Assembly: GCA_026991575.1 (NCBI GenBank)
Contig: JALXBF010000116.1
Span: 1 to 64,000 of the forward strand
From: Planctomycetota bacterium
Lineage (GTDB): Bacteria; Planctomycetota; Planctomycetia; JALXBF01
Length of the DNA stretch: 64,000 nucleotides
Direction: 5' to 3'
Shown: positions 48,325 through 56,761 of the stretch, piece by piece
How the letters are laid out: each line of letters begins with the position of its first letter
Position numbering within the stretch: the first letter of the stretch is position 1
Notes under the pieces: generated by a model
What the model was told of the DNA's origin: nothing
Seen by the model: only the letters and a program-made list of their open reading frames with translations
Databases searched by the model: none
Made by a program: the position numbers and the translations under genes

Positions 48325-49284
48325 TCAAGCAGCCGGTCGGCGACGCTGTTCGGGGGAGGGGCGCCTCTGGCGGCGGGCTGTCGGCTGATGCTTCCAACGC
48401 CGGTGCAACCAGAGATACTGCTCCGGTGCCGATCGGACGGCCCGCTCCAAAGCATGCGCGGTCCGCTGGGTGAAGTGCTTGACGGGGTTGGTTGCTTCCA
48501 GCGAATCACTCGGATCTAGCACGGCGGAGGTGGCCATCTCGTAGCGAAGGCCGTCGTCGAGGCGAACGGCATAGCCCACAACGACCGGCGCATTGTGCTG
48601 CAGGGCCAGAAGCGCCGGTCCCTTGTGCGTCGAAGCGGGTCGGCCGAAGAACTCGACAAACAGCCCACGCGAACCGGCGTCCTGGTCGTTGAGGATAGCG
48701 ATTGTGCCGCCCTGTCGCAGAATGCTGTCGACTTTGTCAAATGCACCTTTCTTGTAGATGATCCGTTGGCCGGTACGCACTCGGAACGACCGCAGTAGCC
48801 GCTCCAGGTATGGGTTGTCCAGGGTGCGCGCAACGGAACAGGGCCGGAAGCCGAACAACCCGAAGACGTAGCCGCCGATTTCCCAGTTTCCGAAGTGCCC
48901 GCTCTGCAGGATCACGGGCCGGTCGCTCAGCAGCAGCCGTACCACGTCCTCTTGGCCACGGAGCGAGATATACTGCCGCCAGTTGCGCTCGTGCAGCTTT
49001 CTCACGATGAATGCCATGTCCACGATCACGGACGCGAAGTGGCGGTAGACGTTGCGGACAATTCGTTGCCGATCGTCGTCGGTCAGGTCGGAGCCGAAGG
49101 CGAACCGCAAGTTTTCCAGAGCGACGTCACGGTGCCGCCTGTCGAGGTGGTAGGCCAGCCATCCGATGAAGGACGCGATGCGGTAGCACACTTTCAGCGG
49201 CAGCGCCTGCAGCACGCAGAGGACCGTGCGCACGAGCAGGTATACCAGCAACGCTGGCGGCCGTCGCTTCCGTTTTCGCGCCAT
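48325..49284 (-). CDS. LpxL/HtrB-like lysophospholipid acyltransferase
   Basis: 319-residue member of the lipid A acyltransferase family, which adds acyl chains to lipid A or related lipids at the inner membrane. The N-terminal region is basic then hydrophobic (RKRKRRPPALLVYLLVRTVL). The catalytic H-x4-E motif is intact (SGHFGNWEIGG), with downstream motifs LNDQDAGSRGLFVEFFGRPAS, KGPALLALQHNAPVVVG and the C-terminal YLWLHRRWKHQ. I preferred ATG 49284 over an in-frame start at 49329 because CGGAGAG lies upstream. It is 28 bases downstream of the Gfo/Idh/MocA gene and probably in that operon. Acyl donor and acceptor are unknown. Confidence 0.87.
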   Translation of the reverse strand: MARKRKRRPPALLVYLLVRTVLCVLQALPLKVCYRIASFIGWLAYHLDRRHRDVALENLRFAFGSDLTDDDRQRIVRNVYRHFASVIVDMAFIVRKLHERNWRQYISLRGQEDVVRLLLSDRPVILQSGHFGNWEIGGYVFGLFGFRPCSVARTLDNPYLERLLRSFRVRTGQRIIYKKGAFDKVDSILRQGGTIAILNDQDAGSRGLFVEFFGRPASTHKGPALLALQHNAPVVVGYAVRLDDGLRYEMATSAVLDPSDSLEATNPVKHFTQRTAHALERAVRSAPEQYLWLHRRWKHQPTARRQRRPSPEQRRRPAA

Positions 49285-49312
49285 CCTGGCAGCTCTCCGT
49301 GATGTCCTCGCA

Positions 49313-50407
49313 CTAGCGCGGCGGTCCACTCGGCCGCCGCACGCTTTTGCCTGCGGCTAGCGGCAGGCGCACCTTCTTGCCGGTGCGCGCCGCCTTGTAA
49401 ATCCCGAGGATGATCTCTACCGATTTTCTTCCTTCTCGTCCATCGATCAACGGCGCGGTACCCCGGTCGATCGCGCGCACGAAGTCCTTCAGTTGTGCCA
49501 GGTGGCCGTGATGGGTGATACCTCGTGGATCGCTCGCTCCACCTTTCGCGGCCGCTGCGGCAGCAAATCGTTCCCGAATCTTGCGATCGCGTTTCGTTTC
49601 ACGCGCGAACTGCCAGCATGTGATCGCATCCTGCTCGACAATGGCCGTACCCTGGTCTCCGTGAACTTCGGTACGCTTCGGCAGTCCCGGGTACGCACTG
49701 GTGGTGCCTTCGATAACCCCTAGGGCGCCGTTCTTAAACCGCAGGCAGGCGACTGCGGTATCCTCGACCTCGATCCGCTCGTGGGCGAGCGTATCGGTGA
49801 ACGCGACGATCTCTGACACGTCCCCCATGAACCAGTACAACAGGTCGACGTTGTGGATCGACTGGTTCATGAGCGCGCCGCCACCGTCCAGTGCCCACGT
49901 ACCGCGCCAGTCTCCTGAGTCGTAGTACGACTGAGGTCGCCACCATTTCACGTACGTGTCGCCCAGTGTCAGGCGGCCAAATCGGCCAGCCTCGATGGCT
50001 TCTTTCACCAGGCGATTCGCCTCGCTGAACCGCGACGGGAAGATCGTACAGAGCTGGACGCCGTTTCGATCGCACGCTTCGATGATGCGATCGCAGCGAG
50101 CCAGGGTGATTTCCAGGGGCTTCTCCACCACCACGTGCTTGCCTGCTTCCGCTGCGGCCACGGCCGGCTCCATGTGCGCGCCGCTGGGAGTGCACACGTT
50201 GACAATGTCGATGTCGCTGCGTTGCAGCATGGCATCAAGATCGGTGTAAATGTCGCAACCACCGACCAGGGCGGCAATCCGCTCGGCATTCTTCCGGTTG
50301 CGGCTCTGAACCGCCACAAGCCGTGCCCCCCGCAGATCCATGATCGCGCGGGCGTGGTATTCGGCGATCATGCCGCAGCCAACAATCGCGAAGCCGTGCT
50401 TTGCCAT
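49313..50407 (-). CDS. Gfo/Idh/MocA family oxidoreductase
   Basis: 364-residue NAD(P)-dependent oxidoreductase of the glucose-fructose oxidoreductase/inositol dehydrogenase family. The N-terminal Rossmann fold has GFAIVGCGMIAEYHARAI, followed by VNVCTPSGAHMEPAVAAAEAGKHVVVEKP with the typical EKP lysine. The C-terminal catalytic domain contains DLLYWFMG and the DGREGRKSVEIILGIYKAAR tail. ATG 50407, preceded by GGGAGAG, was chosen over an in-frame GTG 50416. Planctomycetes carry many paralogs; the substrate, probably a sugar or sugar nucleotide, cannot be assigned. It lies 18 bases downstream of tyrS. Confidence 0.88.
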   Translation of the reverse strand: MAKHGFAIVGCGMIAEYHARAIMDLRGARLVAVQSRNRKNAERIAALVGGCDIYTDLDAMLQRSDIDIVNVCTPSGAHMEPAVAAAEAGKHVVVEKPLEITLARCDRIIEACDRNGVQLCTIFPSRFSEANRLVKEAIEAGRFGRLTLGDTYVKWWRPQSYYDSGDWRGTWALDGGGALMNQSIHNVDLLYWFMGDVSEIVAFTDTLAHERIEVEDTAVACLRFKNGALGVIEGTTSAYPGLPKRTEVHGDQGTAIVEQDAITCWQFARETKRDRKIRERFAAAAAAKGGASDPRGITHHGHLAQLKDFVRAIDRGTAPLIDGREGRKSVEIILGIYKAARTGKKVRLPLAAGKSVRRPSGPPR

Positions 50408-50425
50408 CGATCGCACTCTCCCCTA

Positions 50426-51646
50426 TCACGAAGCTAATCGGATACGGACCACACGCCGTTTGCCGACGCGCACGATGAGCCCATCGCTGAGTTCGATCTC
50501 GGCATTCGGGTCGGCCACGAGCGTCCGCTCCGGACCGATGCGCACCGCCTTCTGCTGCACTAGCCGCCGGGCATCGCTGTTGCTGGCTGCCAAACCTGCC
50601 AGCACCAGAAGGCGGCAAATCCAGAGCTTTCCGTCGCTGAGCTGATCCCGGCTGATCTGCACGTCTGGGATTTCGCTCGGATCCTGGCCGTGCCGGAAGC
50701 GGCGACGAAACTCCTCCGCAGCACGCTCCGCTTCCTCCTGGCCGTAGTACTGGGCGACCACCTCCTTGGCCAGCCGTTCCTTCGCGTCCCGCGGGTTCTG
50801 GTCCGGTGCCAGCAGCCGCTCGATCTCGGCCACAGGCAGGTCCGTGAGCAGTTCGAAGTAGGAGCGCATCACGTGATCGGGAATGCTCATCAACTTGCCG
50901 AACATCTCATCCGGTGGATCAGCAACGCCGATATAGTTGCCCAGGCTCTTGCCCATGCGGCGTACGCCATCGGTGCCAACCAGAATTGGCAGAGTGATTG
51001 CCACCTGCGGCTCCTGCCCCTGCCAGCGCTGAAGATCTCGGGCGACCATCAGGCTGAACAGTTGTTCCGAGCCACCTAGCTCAACGTCGGCCTGAATCAT
51101 CACGGAGTCCCATCCCTGCATCAGCGGGTACAGGCACTCGTGCAGATAGATCGGCACCCCCTTTTGCATGCGGCTGCTGAAATCGTCGCGCTCCAGCAGC
51201 CGGGCCACGGTCATCTGTGCGCAGAGTTCGATGACCTGCTTGAGCCGCATGTCAGCGAACCATTCGCTGTTGCGGTGCACCTCGACCCGGTCAATGTCGA
51301 GGATGCGGGCAATCTGTCGCAGATAATCCTCGGCGTTGCGTCGCACGGTCGCCTCGTCCAGTCGGGCTCTGGTCTCGTCCCGACCGCTGGGATCACCGAT
51401 CAAGGCCGTATAGTCGCCGATAATCAGCACGGCCTGGTGGCCCAGCTCCTGGAACTGGCGCAGCTTGCGCAGAGGGACCGTGTGGCCCAGATGAACGTCG
51501 ATCCCAGTCGGGTCAATGCCGTACTTGATCCGCAGCGGTCGGCCGGTCTCGTACGAGCGGCGGAGCTTTTGGAGCAGTTCCTCCTCGGGCACGATCGCCT
51601 CGACCCCCCGCCGGATCACGGCCAATTGTGCTTCGGGTTCAAGCAC
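50426..51646 (-). CDS. tyrS: tyrosyl-tRNA synthetase
   Basis: Charges tRNA-Tyr with tyrosine. GTG 51646, with CGGAGG eight bases upstream, gives 406 residues; the longer frame would run into the divergent CPBP gene. Class I motifs are IDPTGIDVHLGHTVPLRKL (HIGH as HLGH) and GVRRMGKSLGNYI (KMSKS as RMGKS), with the tyrosine-pocket segment ADVELGGSEQLFSLMVARD. A C-terminal S4-like RNA-binding domain follows (LAASNSDARRLVQQKAVRIG). The signature fits the TyrRS branch of TyrS type 2. It heads the tyrS-oxidoreductase-acyltransferase run on the minus strand. Confidence 0.93.
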   Translation of the reverse strand: MLEPEAQLAVIRRGVEAIVPEEELLQKLRRSYETGRPLRIKYGIDPTGIDVHLGHTVPLRKLRQFQELGHQAVLIIGDYTALIGDPSGRDETRARLDEATVRRNAEDYLRQIARILDIDRVEVHRNSEWFADMRLKQVIELCAQMTVARLLERDDFSSRMQKGVPIYLHECLYPLMQGWDSVMIQADVELGGSEQLFSLMVARDLQRWQGQEPQVAITLPILVGTDGVRRMGKSLGNYIGVADPPDEMFGKLMSIPDHVMRSYFELLTDLPVAEIERLLAPDQNPRDAKERLAKEVVAQYYGQEEAERAAEEFRRRFRHGQDPSEIPDVQISRDQLSDGKLWICRLLVLAGLAASNSDARRLVQQKAVRIGPERTLVADPNAEIELSDGLIVRVGKRRVVRIRLAS

Positions 51647-51793
51647 GGAGACGCCCTCCGAGAAAGACCGTTGCTCTGCGACCGCGAAGGATGGATTATA
51701 GAGCCAGCCCGGGCTGACCTGACGTGACACAGTCAGCCTCCGCCATGTCTCCGGCGACAGTCGTGATCCGGACCAGAGCCAGGAGAGAAAAGC

Positions 51794-52573
51794 GTGGTAG
51801 CTATTCTCGCCTCCCTTGGCATGTGTGCGGTGGGTACGGCGTTCTTCTTGCTCGTGCTGCGCATGGTGCTTCGGCCGGCAAGCACGCCACCACCTCCCGT
51901 GGCAGGTCGCACCGTGCTGTGGGTAGCTGCGGCCGTCCACGGCTGTGCCCTGCTGGTCCCGCTGGTCGCCCGTTCGATCGACGACGGCACGGCTTGGATC
52001 GACCTGGCCAGCGTGATCCTGCAGGACGGCGCCGGTCTGGCCCTGTCGCTGCTGGCGGTACGTCTCACCGAGTCCAGCGGGTGGCTGAGGCAGGTATCAC
52101 GCTGCCAGCTGGCGGGGAAGCTCAGGATGCCGGTCGCCGTCGTTGTGATGTACCTACCACTTCGGCTTGCGGTCGACGCTCTGTATGACGCCAGCGTTCG
52201 CGTTTCCGTCGCGTTGGGCTACACCGGGCCGACGACACAGCCGCTGCTTGAAGCCATCCCGCAGATGTCGCTGGTCGCTCAGCTGGTAATCATCGTCTGG
52301 GTCGCGCTGCTGACGCCCGTGTACGAGGAGGTGGTGTTCCGCGGTGTCGTGTACGGTTGGCTGTCCAGCCGCTTCCCGGAACCGTGGGCAGCTCTGGCCA
52401 GCGGACTGATCTTCGGGCTGTACCATGATCCGCCTGTGTTGCAACCTTGCATCGCTCTGCTGGGGACAGGGCTTGCGCTTGCCTATCGCCGCAGCGGCTC
52501 GTTAGTGGTTCCAGTCCTGTTGCACGCGATGTTCAACGCGCACACGACGCTGGCCGTGCTGCTGGGCTTCTAA
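51794..52573 (+). CDS. CPBP-family intramembrane glutamic endopeptidase
   Basis: 259-residue polytopic protein of the CPBP (CAAX protease and bacteriocin-processing, Rce1-like) family. GTG 51794 has AGGAGAG just upstream. The three active-site motifs are present in order: EEVVFRG (Glu-Glu-x3-Arg), FGLYHDPP and HAMFNAHT at the C-terminal side. At least six hydrophobic segments precede and surround them. Family members cleave within or near membranes; substrate unknown. It is divergent from tyrS and converges with the clpP gene at 52602. Confidence 0.88.
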   Translation: MVAILASLGMCAVGTAFFLLVLRMVLRPASTPPPPVAGRTVLWVAAAVHGCALLVPLVARSIDDGTAWIDLASVILQDGAGLALSLLAVRLTESSGWLRQVSRCQLAGKLRMPVAVVVMYLPLRLAVDALYDASVRVSVALGYTGPTTQPLLEAIPQMSLVAQLVIIVWVALLTPVYEEVVFRGVVYGWLSSRFPEPWAALASGLIFGLYHDPPVLQPCIALLGTGLALAYRRSGSLVVPVLLHAMFNAHTTLAVLLGF

Positions 52574-52601
52574 TCGACACCCTTCAAGGACACCCGCGTC
52601 A

Positions 52602-53243
52602 TCAGGCTTTCACGACCGGGGGCATCTGTTCGAGCACGATGTCCACGATGCCGTAATCGCGTGCCTCCTCAGCAGACATGAACTTGTCCCGGTCAGTGTC
52701 CCGTTCGATGTCCTCCAACGACTTGCCCGTATGTCGCTGGAGAATCTCATTGAGTCGCTGCCGCAGGCGGAGTGCTTCCTTGGCGTGGATCTGGATTTCG
52801 GTTGCCGTGCCTTCGATGCCGGCCATGGGCTGGTGGATCATGATGCGGGCGTTGGGCAAGGCGTAGCGCTTGCCCGGCGCGCCGGCCGCAAGCAAGACGG
52901 CGCCCATCGAAGCAGCCTGGCCAAGGCAGTAGGTGGCCACATCACAGGAGATGAACTGCATCGTGTCGTAGATGGCCAGGCCGGCGGTCACGGAACCGCC
53001 CGGCGAGTTGATGTACAGCGAAATATCGGCTTCCGGGTCCTCGAACTGCAGGTACAGCAACTGGGCCACGACCAGGTTGGCAAGCTGGTCATCAATCGCG
53101 GAGCCCAGAAACACGATGCGGTCCTTGAGCAGGCGACTGAAGATGTCCATCGCCCGCTCTTCACGCCCGGTCCGTTCGATGACGAACGGCACGAGCTGAT
53201 TGATCAGCGGGTTGTCTGCAGCCGGTTTCTTGTCACGTGCCAC
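52602..53243 (-). CDS. clpP: ATP-dependent Clp protease proteolytic subunit
   Basis: 213-residue serine-protease subunit of the Clp complex. The catalytic triad is complete: Ser in [11 protein letters not shown], His in IMIHQPM and Asp in [11 protein letters not shown]. Core motifs [12 protein letters not shown] and [12 protein letters not shown] are intact. It is the second of two adjacent clpP genes downstream of tig; 21 bases separate them. The classical partner gene clpX is not in the visible downstream region. Confidence 0.95.
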   Translation of the reverse strand: MARDKKPAADNPLINQLVPFVIERTGREERAMDIFSRLLKDRIVFLGSAIDDQLANLVVAQLLYLQFEDPEADISLYINSPGGSVTAGLAIYDTMQFISCDVATYCLGQAASMGAVLLAAGAPGKRYALPNARIMIHQPMAGIEGTATEIQIHAKEALRLRQRLNEILQRHTGKSLEDIERDTDRDKFMSAEEARDYGIVDIVLEQMPPVVKA

Positions 53244-53264
53244 CGTGTCTGCTCCTTGGTCCGT

Positions 53265-53888
53265 CTACTTCGAGCTGCTTTCCGGCTTTTTCTTCTGGAG
53301 CACGTCGTCCACGATGCCGTACTCCTTCGCCTCGTATGCGGTCAGGAAGCGGTCACGCTCGGTGTCCTTCTCGATCCGCTCGATCGGCTGGCCGGTATGG
53401 TGCGCCAGGATTTCGTTCAACATGCGGCGCATGCGGAGGATCTCCTCGGCATGGATCTGAATGTCTGACACCTGGCCGCCGACCGCGCCCCAGGGCTGGT
53501 GGATCATGATCTTGGCGTGGGGCAGAGCGTAGCGTCTGCCCTTGGTGCCACCGGCCAACAGGATCGCACCACCACTGGCGGCCATTCCGATGCAGTAGGT
53601 CGCGATCGGACACTCCAGGAACTGCATCGTGTCGTAGATGGCCAACGTCGAGGAGACGGCACCGCCCGGCGTGTTGATGTACATGCTGATCTCCTGCGTC
53701 TTGTTCTCGGAATGCAGGTAGAGCAGCTTCATCACCGTCAGGTTGGCCATGGCATCGTTGATGACCCCCTCGACGAACACGATGCGGTTCTCCAAGAGGA
53801 GGTCACCCAGCGTCATCTGCCGCTGGCGGGTGTATTCACGCCAGCGCTGCAAGCGGGGCGGCAGATGCTCAAGCCACTCAAAATCCAT
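53265..53888 (-). CDS. clpP: ATP-dependent Clp protease proteolytic subunit, second paralog
   Basis: 207-residue ClpP paralog with Ser in GMAASGGAILL, His in IMIHQPW and Asp in EKDTERDRFLT. It differs from its neighbour at the N-terminus (MDFEWLEHLPPRLQRWREY) and in the pocket-lining segment, so the two may assemble into mixed rings as known for some actinobacteria and cyanobacteria. It sits 95 bases downstream of tig and begins the clpP pair, consistent with one stress-related operon. Confidence 0.94.
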   Translation of the reverse strand: MDFEWLEHLPPRLQRWREYTRQRQMTLGDLLLENRIVFVEGVINDAMANLTVMKLLYLHSENKTQEISMYINTPGGAVSSTLAIYDTMQFLECPIATYCIGMAASGGAILLAGGTKGRRYALPHAKIMIHQPWGAVGGQVSDIQIHAEEILRMRRMLNEILAHHTGQPIERIEKDTERDRFLTAYEAKEYGIVDDVLQKKKPESSSK

Positions 53889-53983
53889 GGTTCCACCTCA
53901 CCCAGGTCACCAGCGGAAAACGTCCGGTGCGCGAGCCGGCTCAGTCAGTCGCTGGCGAGGCATTCGCGTGGTCAACCGAACCC

Positions 53984-55702
53984 TTATGCGGAGGGCTGTT
54001 CGGGCGAGTTTGCTTCGCCCGTCTGGTCTTGCTCTCTCGGCTGCTGAGCTTCCCTCTCCACCTCAGCACTTTCCTGCTGCTCGGTGCTGACTTCGCCCCC
54101 CGGCGACTCCGCCGACGCAGCCGTCTGCCCAGGAACAACCTGCTCCAGGACGGTCTCCTTGTCGACTGGTCGCTTCATTAAGTCCTCGACCGTGACCTCC
54201 CACGGTTCGTCCTCGAACTCGCAGTAGTCGAGGACCCGCTGGAACGCAAGGTGCTCGAGCACCTCGGCCTCGATCTCACGCAGGACTCCTTCCCGCTCCA
54301 GTTGTACGCGGAGCCGACGCGGCGATATTCCCTGAGCATCCGCCAGCTCCTGAAGGTACTCGTCCAGCTCCTCCTGACTGACTTCGATCCCTTCGGCCTT
54401 GGCAATTCGTCGGAGGACGAAGAACTCCCGAAGCGCCCGTTCGGTCATCTCTGGCAAGCCGCTACTGAGTGCCGCGAGCCGGCGATCGATTTCCCTCGCC
54501 TGATACCGCATCAGCACCAGCCGCCGAACGATGCGTCGCCTGAGAATGCTGACTTGGCTCTCGACCGTATCCCTATCCAGCGGGATGTCAATCCCTTCGA
54601 GCAACTGCCCCATCACCTGCTCACGGACTCGCTGCTGCGCGGTCTGGTCCAGCTCACGGCGCAGCAAGCTCTCCACGTGCTCCATCAGCTGCTCTTCGTC
54701 GTCCAGGCCCATGACTTCCGCCAGGCGCTCCAACAGGTTCTCGGGGAACCGGTAGATCCCCTCGACAACGACTTCAACGTCCACTTCCTTGCCGCGAAGT
54801 TCCTCGTTCGCAGCGTCTTCGTCGATGCGAGCCTTGAGCGTGCGGGTCTCGCCGGTAACCGCACCGCTGATCTGTTCGTCGAACCGCTCAATCACTGCGT
54901 CTCGGAAGCGTAGTGTGGGGAGGACACGGACCTCCGTAGGGCCCAGCTCGCGGACGACCCGTCCGCCCAATTTGAATCGGAATGTCAGATCGACCAGGTC
55001 CTCGGGTTGAACCGGTCCTTCAGCCCGTTCGGGTGGGATGACCGCTTCGGCCAGAAGTCGGGCACGGGCTTGAACCAGTTCCGGCGTTACGATCGGACGA
55101 GGCCGCCGGACCTTAAGCCCCTTGTAGTTCGGCACATCGAATTCCGGCTGCACCTCTGCTCGGAACTCGAAGTAGAAGTCCTCACCCTGAGCGGGTGGGT
55201 TCAGTGCACCGACGTCAAGCTCCGGCTCGTCGACAAACTCCAAGTTCTTCTCTTCAATCAGCTTCTGCAGTGACTTGCCAACCAGAAAGTGCTTGAGATC
55301 TTCGAACAGTTCTTTGCGAAATCTTCGCAGTACGAGCTTCGGCGGTACCTTGCCCTTGCGAAACCCGGGCATCCAGGCCGTCTTGCAGAACTCGCGTAAC
55401 TGCGCATTCAGAATCCGATCCACCTCTTCAGCCGGGATGCGGATCTTGATCAACCGCTTGCAAGCGCCCAGCTGGTCGATGTCGACCTGGATCGCTTCCA
55501 GTCGCAGCTCGTCCTGTTGTTGCGTCTCACTGGCACCGGTTTGTTCCTGGTGCTCGACCGTGCCAGTTTGTTCCTCACTGGCCTGCACCGCCGTGGTCGT
55601 GCTGGCAGTCTCCGACTGGCCAGCATTGTCCCGGTCCGCCACCGGCTCACGGGTCTCGTTCTTGGCGAGGTCGTGTTGGCGGTCTTCGGCTTCAGCGCTC
55701 AT
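53984..55702 (-). CDS. tig: trigger factor, with extended N- and C-terminal tails
   Basis: Ribosome-associated chaperone binding nascent chains at the tunnel exit. ATG 55702, with AAGGAG nine bases upstream, was chosen over an in-frame GTG 55711. The product is 572 residues, well above the usual ~430. The first ~70 residues are Glu/Gln/Thr-rich and low complexity. The ribosome-binding domain follows with the signature motif PGFRKGKVPPKLVLRRF, then a diverged FKBP-like region (AEGPVQPEDLVDLTFRFKLG) and the helical C-terminal domain. The last ~50 residues are again Glu/Gln-rich. Order tRNA-Gly, tig, clpP, clpP on the minus strand matches the classic tig-clpP arrangement. Confidence 0.9.
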   Translation of the reverse strand: MSAEAEDRQHDLAKNETREPVADRDNAGQSETASTTTAVQASEEQTGTVEHQEQTGASETQQQDELRLEAIQVDIDQLGACKRLIKIRIPAEEVDRILNAQLREFCKTAWMPGFRKGKVPPKLVLRRFRKELFEDLKHFLVGKSLQKLIEEKNLEFVDEPELDVGALNPPAQGEDFYFEFRAEVQPEFDVPNYKGLKVRRPRPIVTPELVQARARLLAEAVIPPERAEGPVQPEDLVDLTFRFKLGGRVVRELGPTEVRVLPTLRFRDAVIERFDEQISGAVTGETRTLKARIDEDAANEELRGKEVDVEVVVEGIYRFPENLLERLAEVMGLDDEEQLMEHVESLLRRELDQTAQQRVREQVMGQLLEGIDIPLDRDTVESQVSILRRRIVRRLVLMRYQAREIDRRLAALSSGLPEMTERALREFFVLRRIAKAEGIEVSQEELDEYLQELADAQGISPRRLRVQLEREGVLREIEAEVLEHLAFQRVLDYCEFEDEPWEVTVEDLMKRPVDKETVLEQVVPGQTAASAESPGGEVSTEQQESAEVEREAQQPREQDQTGEANSPEQPSA

Positions 55703-55810
55703 CAGGCTCACTCCTTCCCCATAGACCGACTCGGTAGGGGCTCCGCCAGAGGGTCCACGTCGTCCCTAGGGAACATTGAAGTGTAGTCGGTGAGGGGCCA
55801 TAAAAAAAGA

Positions 55811-55882
55811 GCGGGTGACGGGACTCGAACCCGCGACATCCACGTTGGCAACGTGGTGCTCTACCAACTGAGCTACACCCGC
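55811..55882 (-). tRNA. tRNA-Gly (anticodon GCC)
   Basis: On the minus strand 72 bases fold perfectly as a tRNA: acceptor stem GCGGGTG/CACCCGC, D-arm GCTCAGTTGGTAGAGC, anticodon arm CCACG-TTGCCAA-CGTGG with anticodon GCC, and TTCGAGT in the T-loop. No CCA is encoded. It lies upstream of tig on the same strand. A run of seven T residues on the transcribed strand follows 1-2 bases after the acceptor stem, a likely 3' end. Confidence 0.97.
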
Positions 55883-55921
55883 GTACCACGGCCCACCCGT
55901 TGGTGAGCCTCGTTCATTGCT

Positions 55922-55950
55922 ATGCTACGTCGCAGCCAGCAGCCGGTCAA
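55922..55950 (-). promoter_or_regulatory. promoter for tRNA-Gly
   Basis: On the minus strand TTGACC (55950-55945), a 17-base spacer and TAGCAT (55927-55922) lie 39 bases before the tRNA 5' end. The near-consensus -35 and ideal spacing make it one of the best promoters in the window. Confidence 0.65.
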
Positions 55951-56074
55951 GCATTCCTGTGGCCGTTGCGTATCCCACGGGCAGCTGGTACCTAAGGGCA
56001 GCGGGAGGCCGCCAGCGGCTGGCTGCGGCCGGACCGCTAGCAGATGCTGCCGCCAGGGCACGGCGTTCGCCCGG

Positions 56075-56103
56075 TTGCGACCTCATAGAATTACCGGTAG
56101 AGT
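56075..56103 (+). promoter_or_regulatory. weak candidate promoter for the FHA protein gene
   Basis: TTGCGA (56075-56080), a 17-base spacer and TAGAGT (56098-56103), 65 bases before ATG 56168. Confidence 0.3.
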
Positions 56104-56167
56104 AGGAGTTGTGCGTGGGGCGCGTGAGCAGTGGGGTACGGAGCAGCCGAGTGGGGTGTGAACGACG

Positions 56168-56758
56168 ATGCCCACAGTGAAACTCATCGCCCAGCGCGGG
56201 GCCAAGCGAGGTACCGAGGTCATCATCCAACGGGAACAGACGCTGATCGGTCGGTCGCGCTCCTGTCAAGTGTGCATCCCGGCACCGCAGGTAAGCCGCC
56301 AGCATTGCGCGATCCTGATCGAAAACGGCCAGGTCATCGTGCGCGACCTTGGCAGCACAAACGGGACGTTCGTCAACGGGGTCCAGGTCTCCGAACAACA
56401 GCTCACCACCGGCGACACGCTAACGATCGGCAACGTCGTGTTCCTGGTCAAAGTAGAAGAGGCTGAGGCTCTGGCAGGTTCGGACACCGCACGTCCTGGC
56501 CAGCTCGCTGCGGTCGACGAGGCCGCTGCCGCCGAGGCCGTCGACTCGGACCTGGTCTTCGCCGATGAGGCCGAAACGCAGCAGGCCGTCGGAGCGGTCG
56601 CGGAAGAGGTACTCGATGCGGAAGTCGTAGAAGAGGAAGGCGTTGTGACAGCCGAGCCGGTCGAAGAGGCGGTGCTTGACGCAGAGCCGATCGACGAGGA
56701 TCGGATCACCGATTTCCTTACCGACCTTCAACAGCAACAGGACAACCAGCAGGGCTAG
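56168..56758 (+). CDS. FHA domain protein with acidic tail
   Basis: 196 residues. The first ~95 form a canonical FHA domain, a phosphothreonine-binding module: LIGRSRSCQVCIP, VSRQHCAILIE and LGSTNGTFVNG contain all binding residues. The remaining ~100 residues are strongly acidic and Glu/Ala/Val-rich with repeats like AEEVLDAEVVEEEGVV, probably disordered. No membrane helix is predicted, so it should be cytoplasmic and could read Ser/Thr kinase outputs, but no kinase is adjacent. It converges with the epimerase gene four bases away. Confidence 0.9.
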   Translation: MPTVKLIAQRGAKRGTEVIIQREQTLIGRSRSCQVCIPAPQVSRQHCAILIENGQVIVRDLGSTNGTFVNGVQVSEQQLTTGDTLTIGNVVFLVKVEEAEALAGSDTARPGQLAAVDEAAAAEAVDSDLVFADEAETQQAVGAVAEEVLDAEVVEEEGVVTAEPVEEAVLDAEPIDEDRITDFLTDLQQQQDNQQG

Positions 56759-56761
56759 CGG

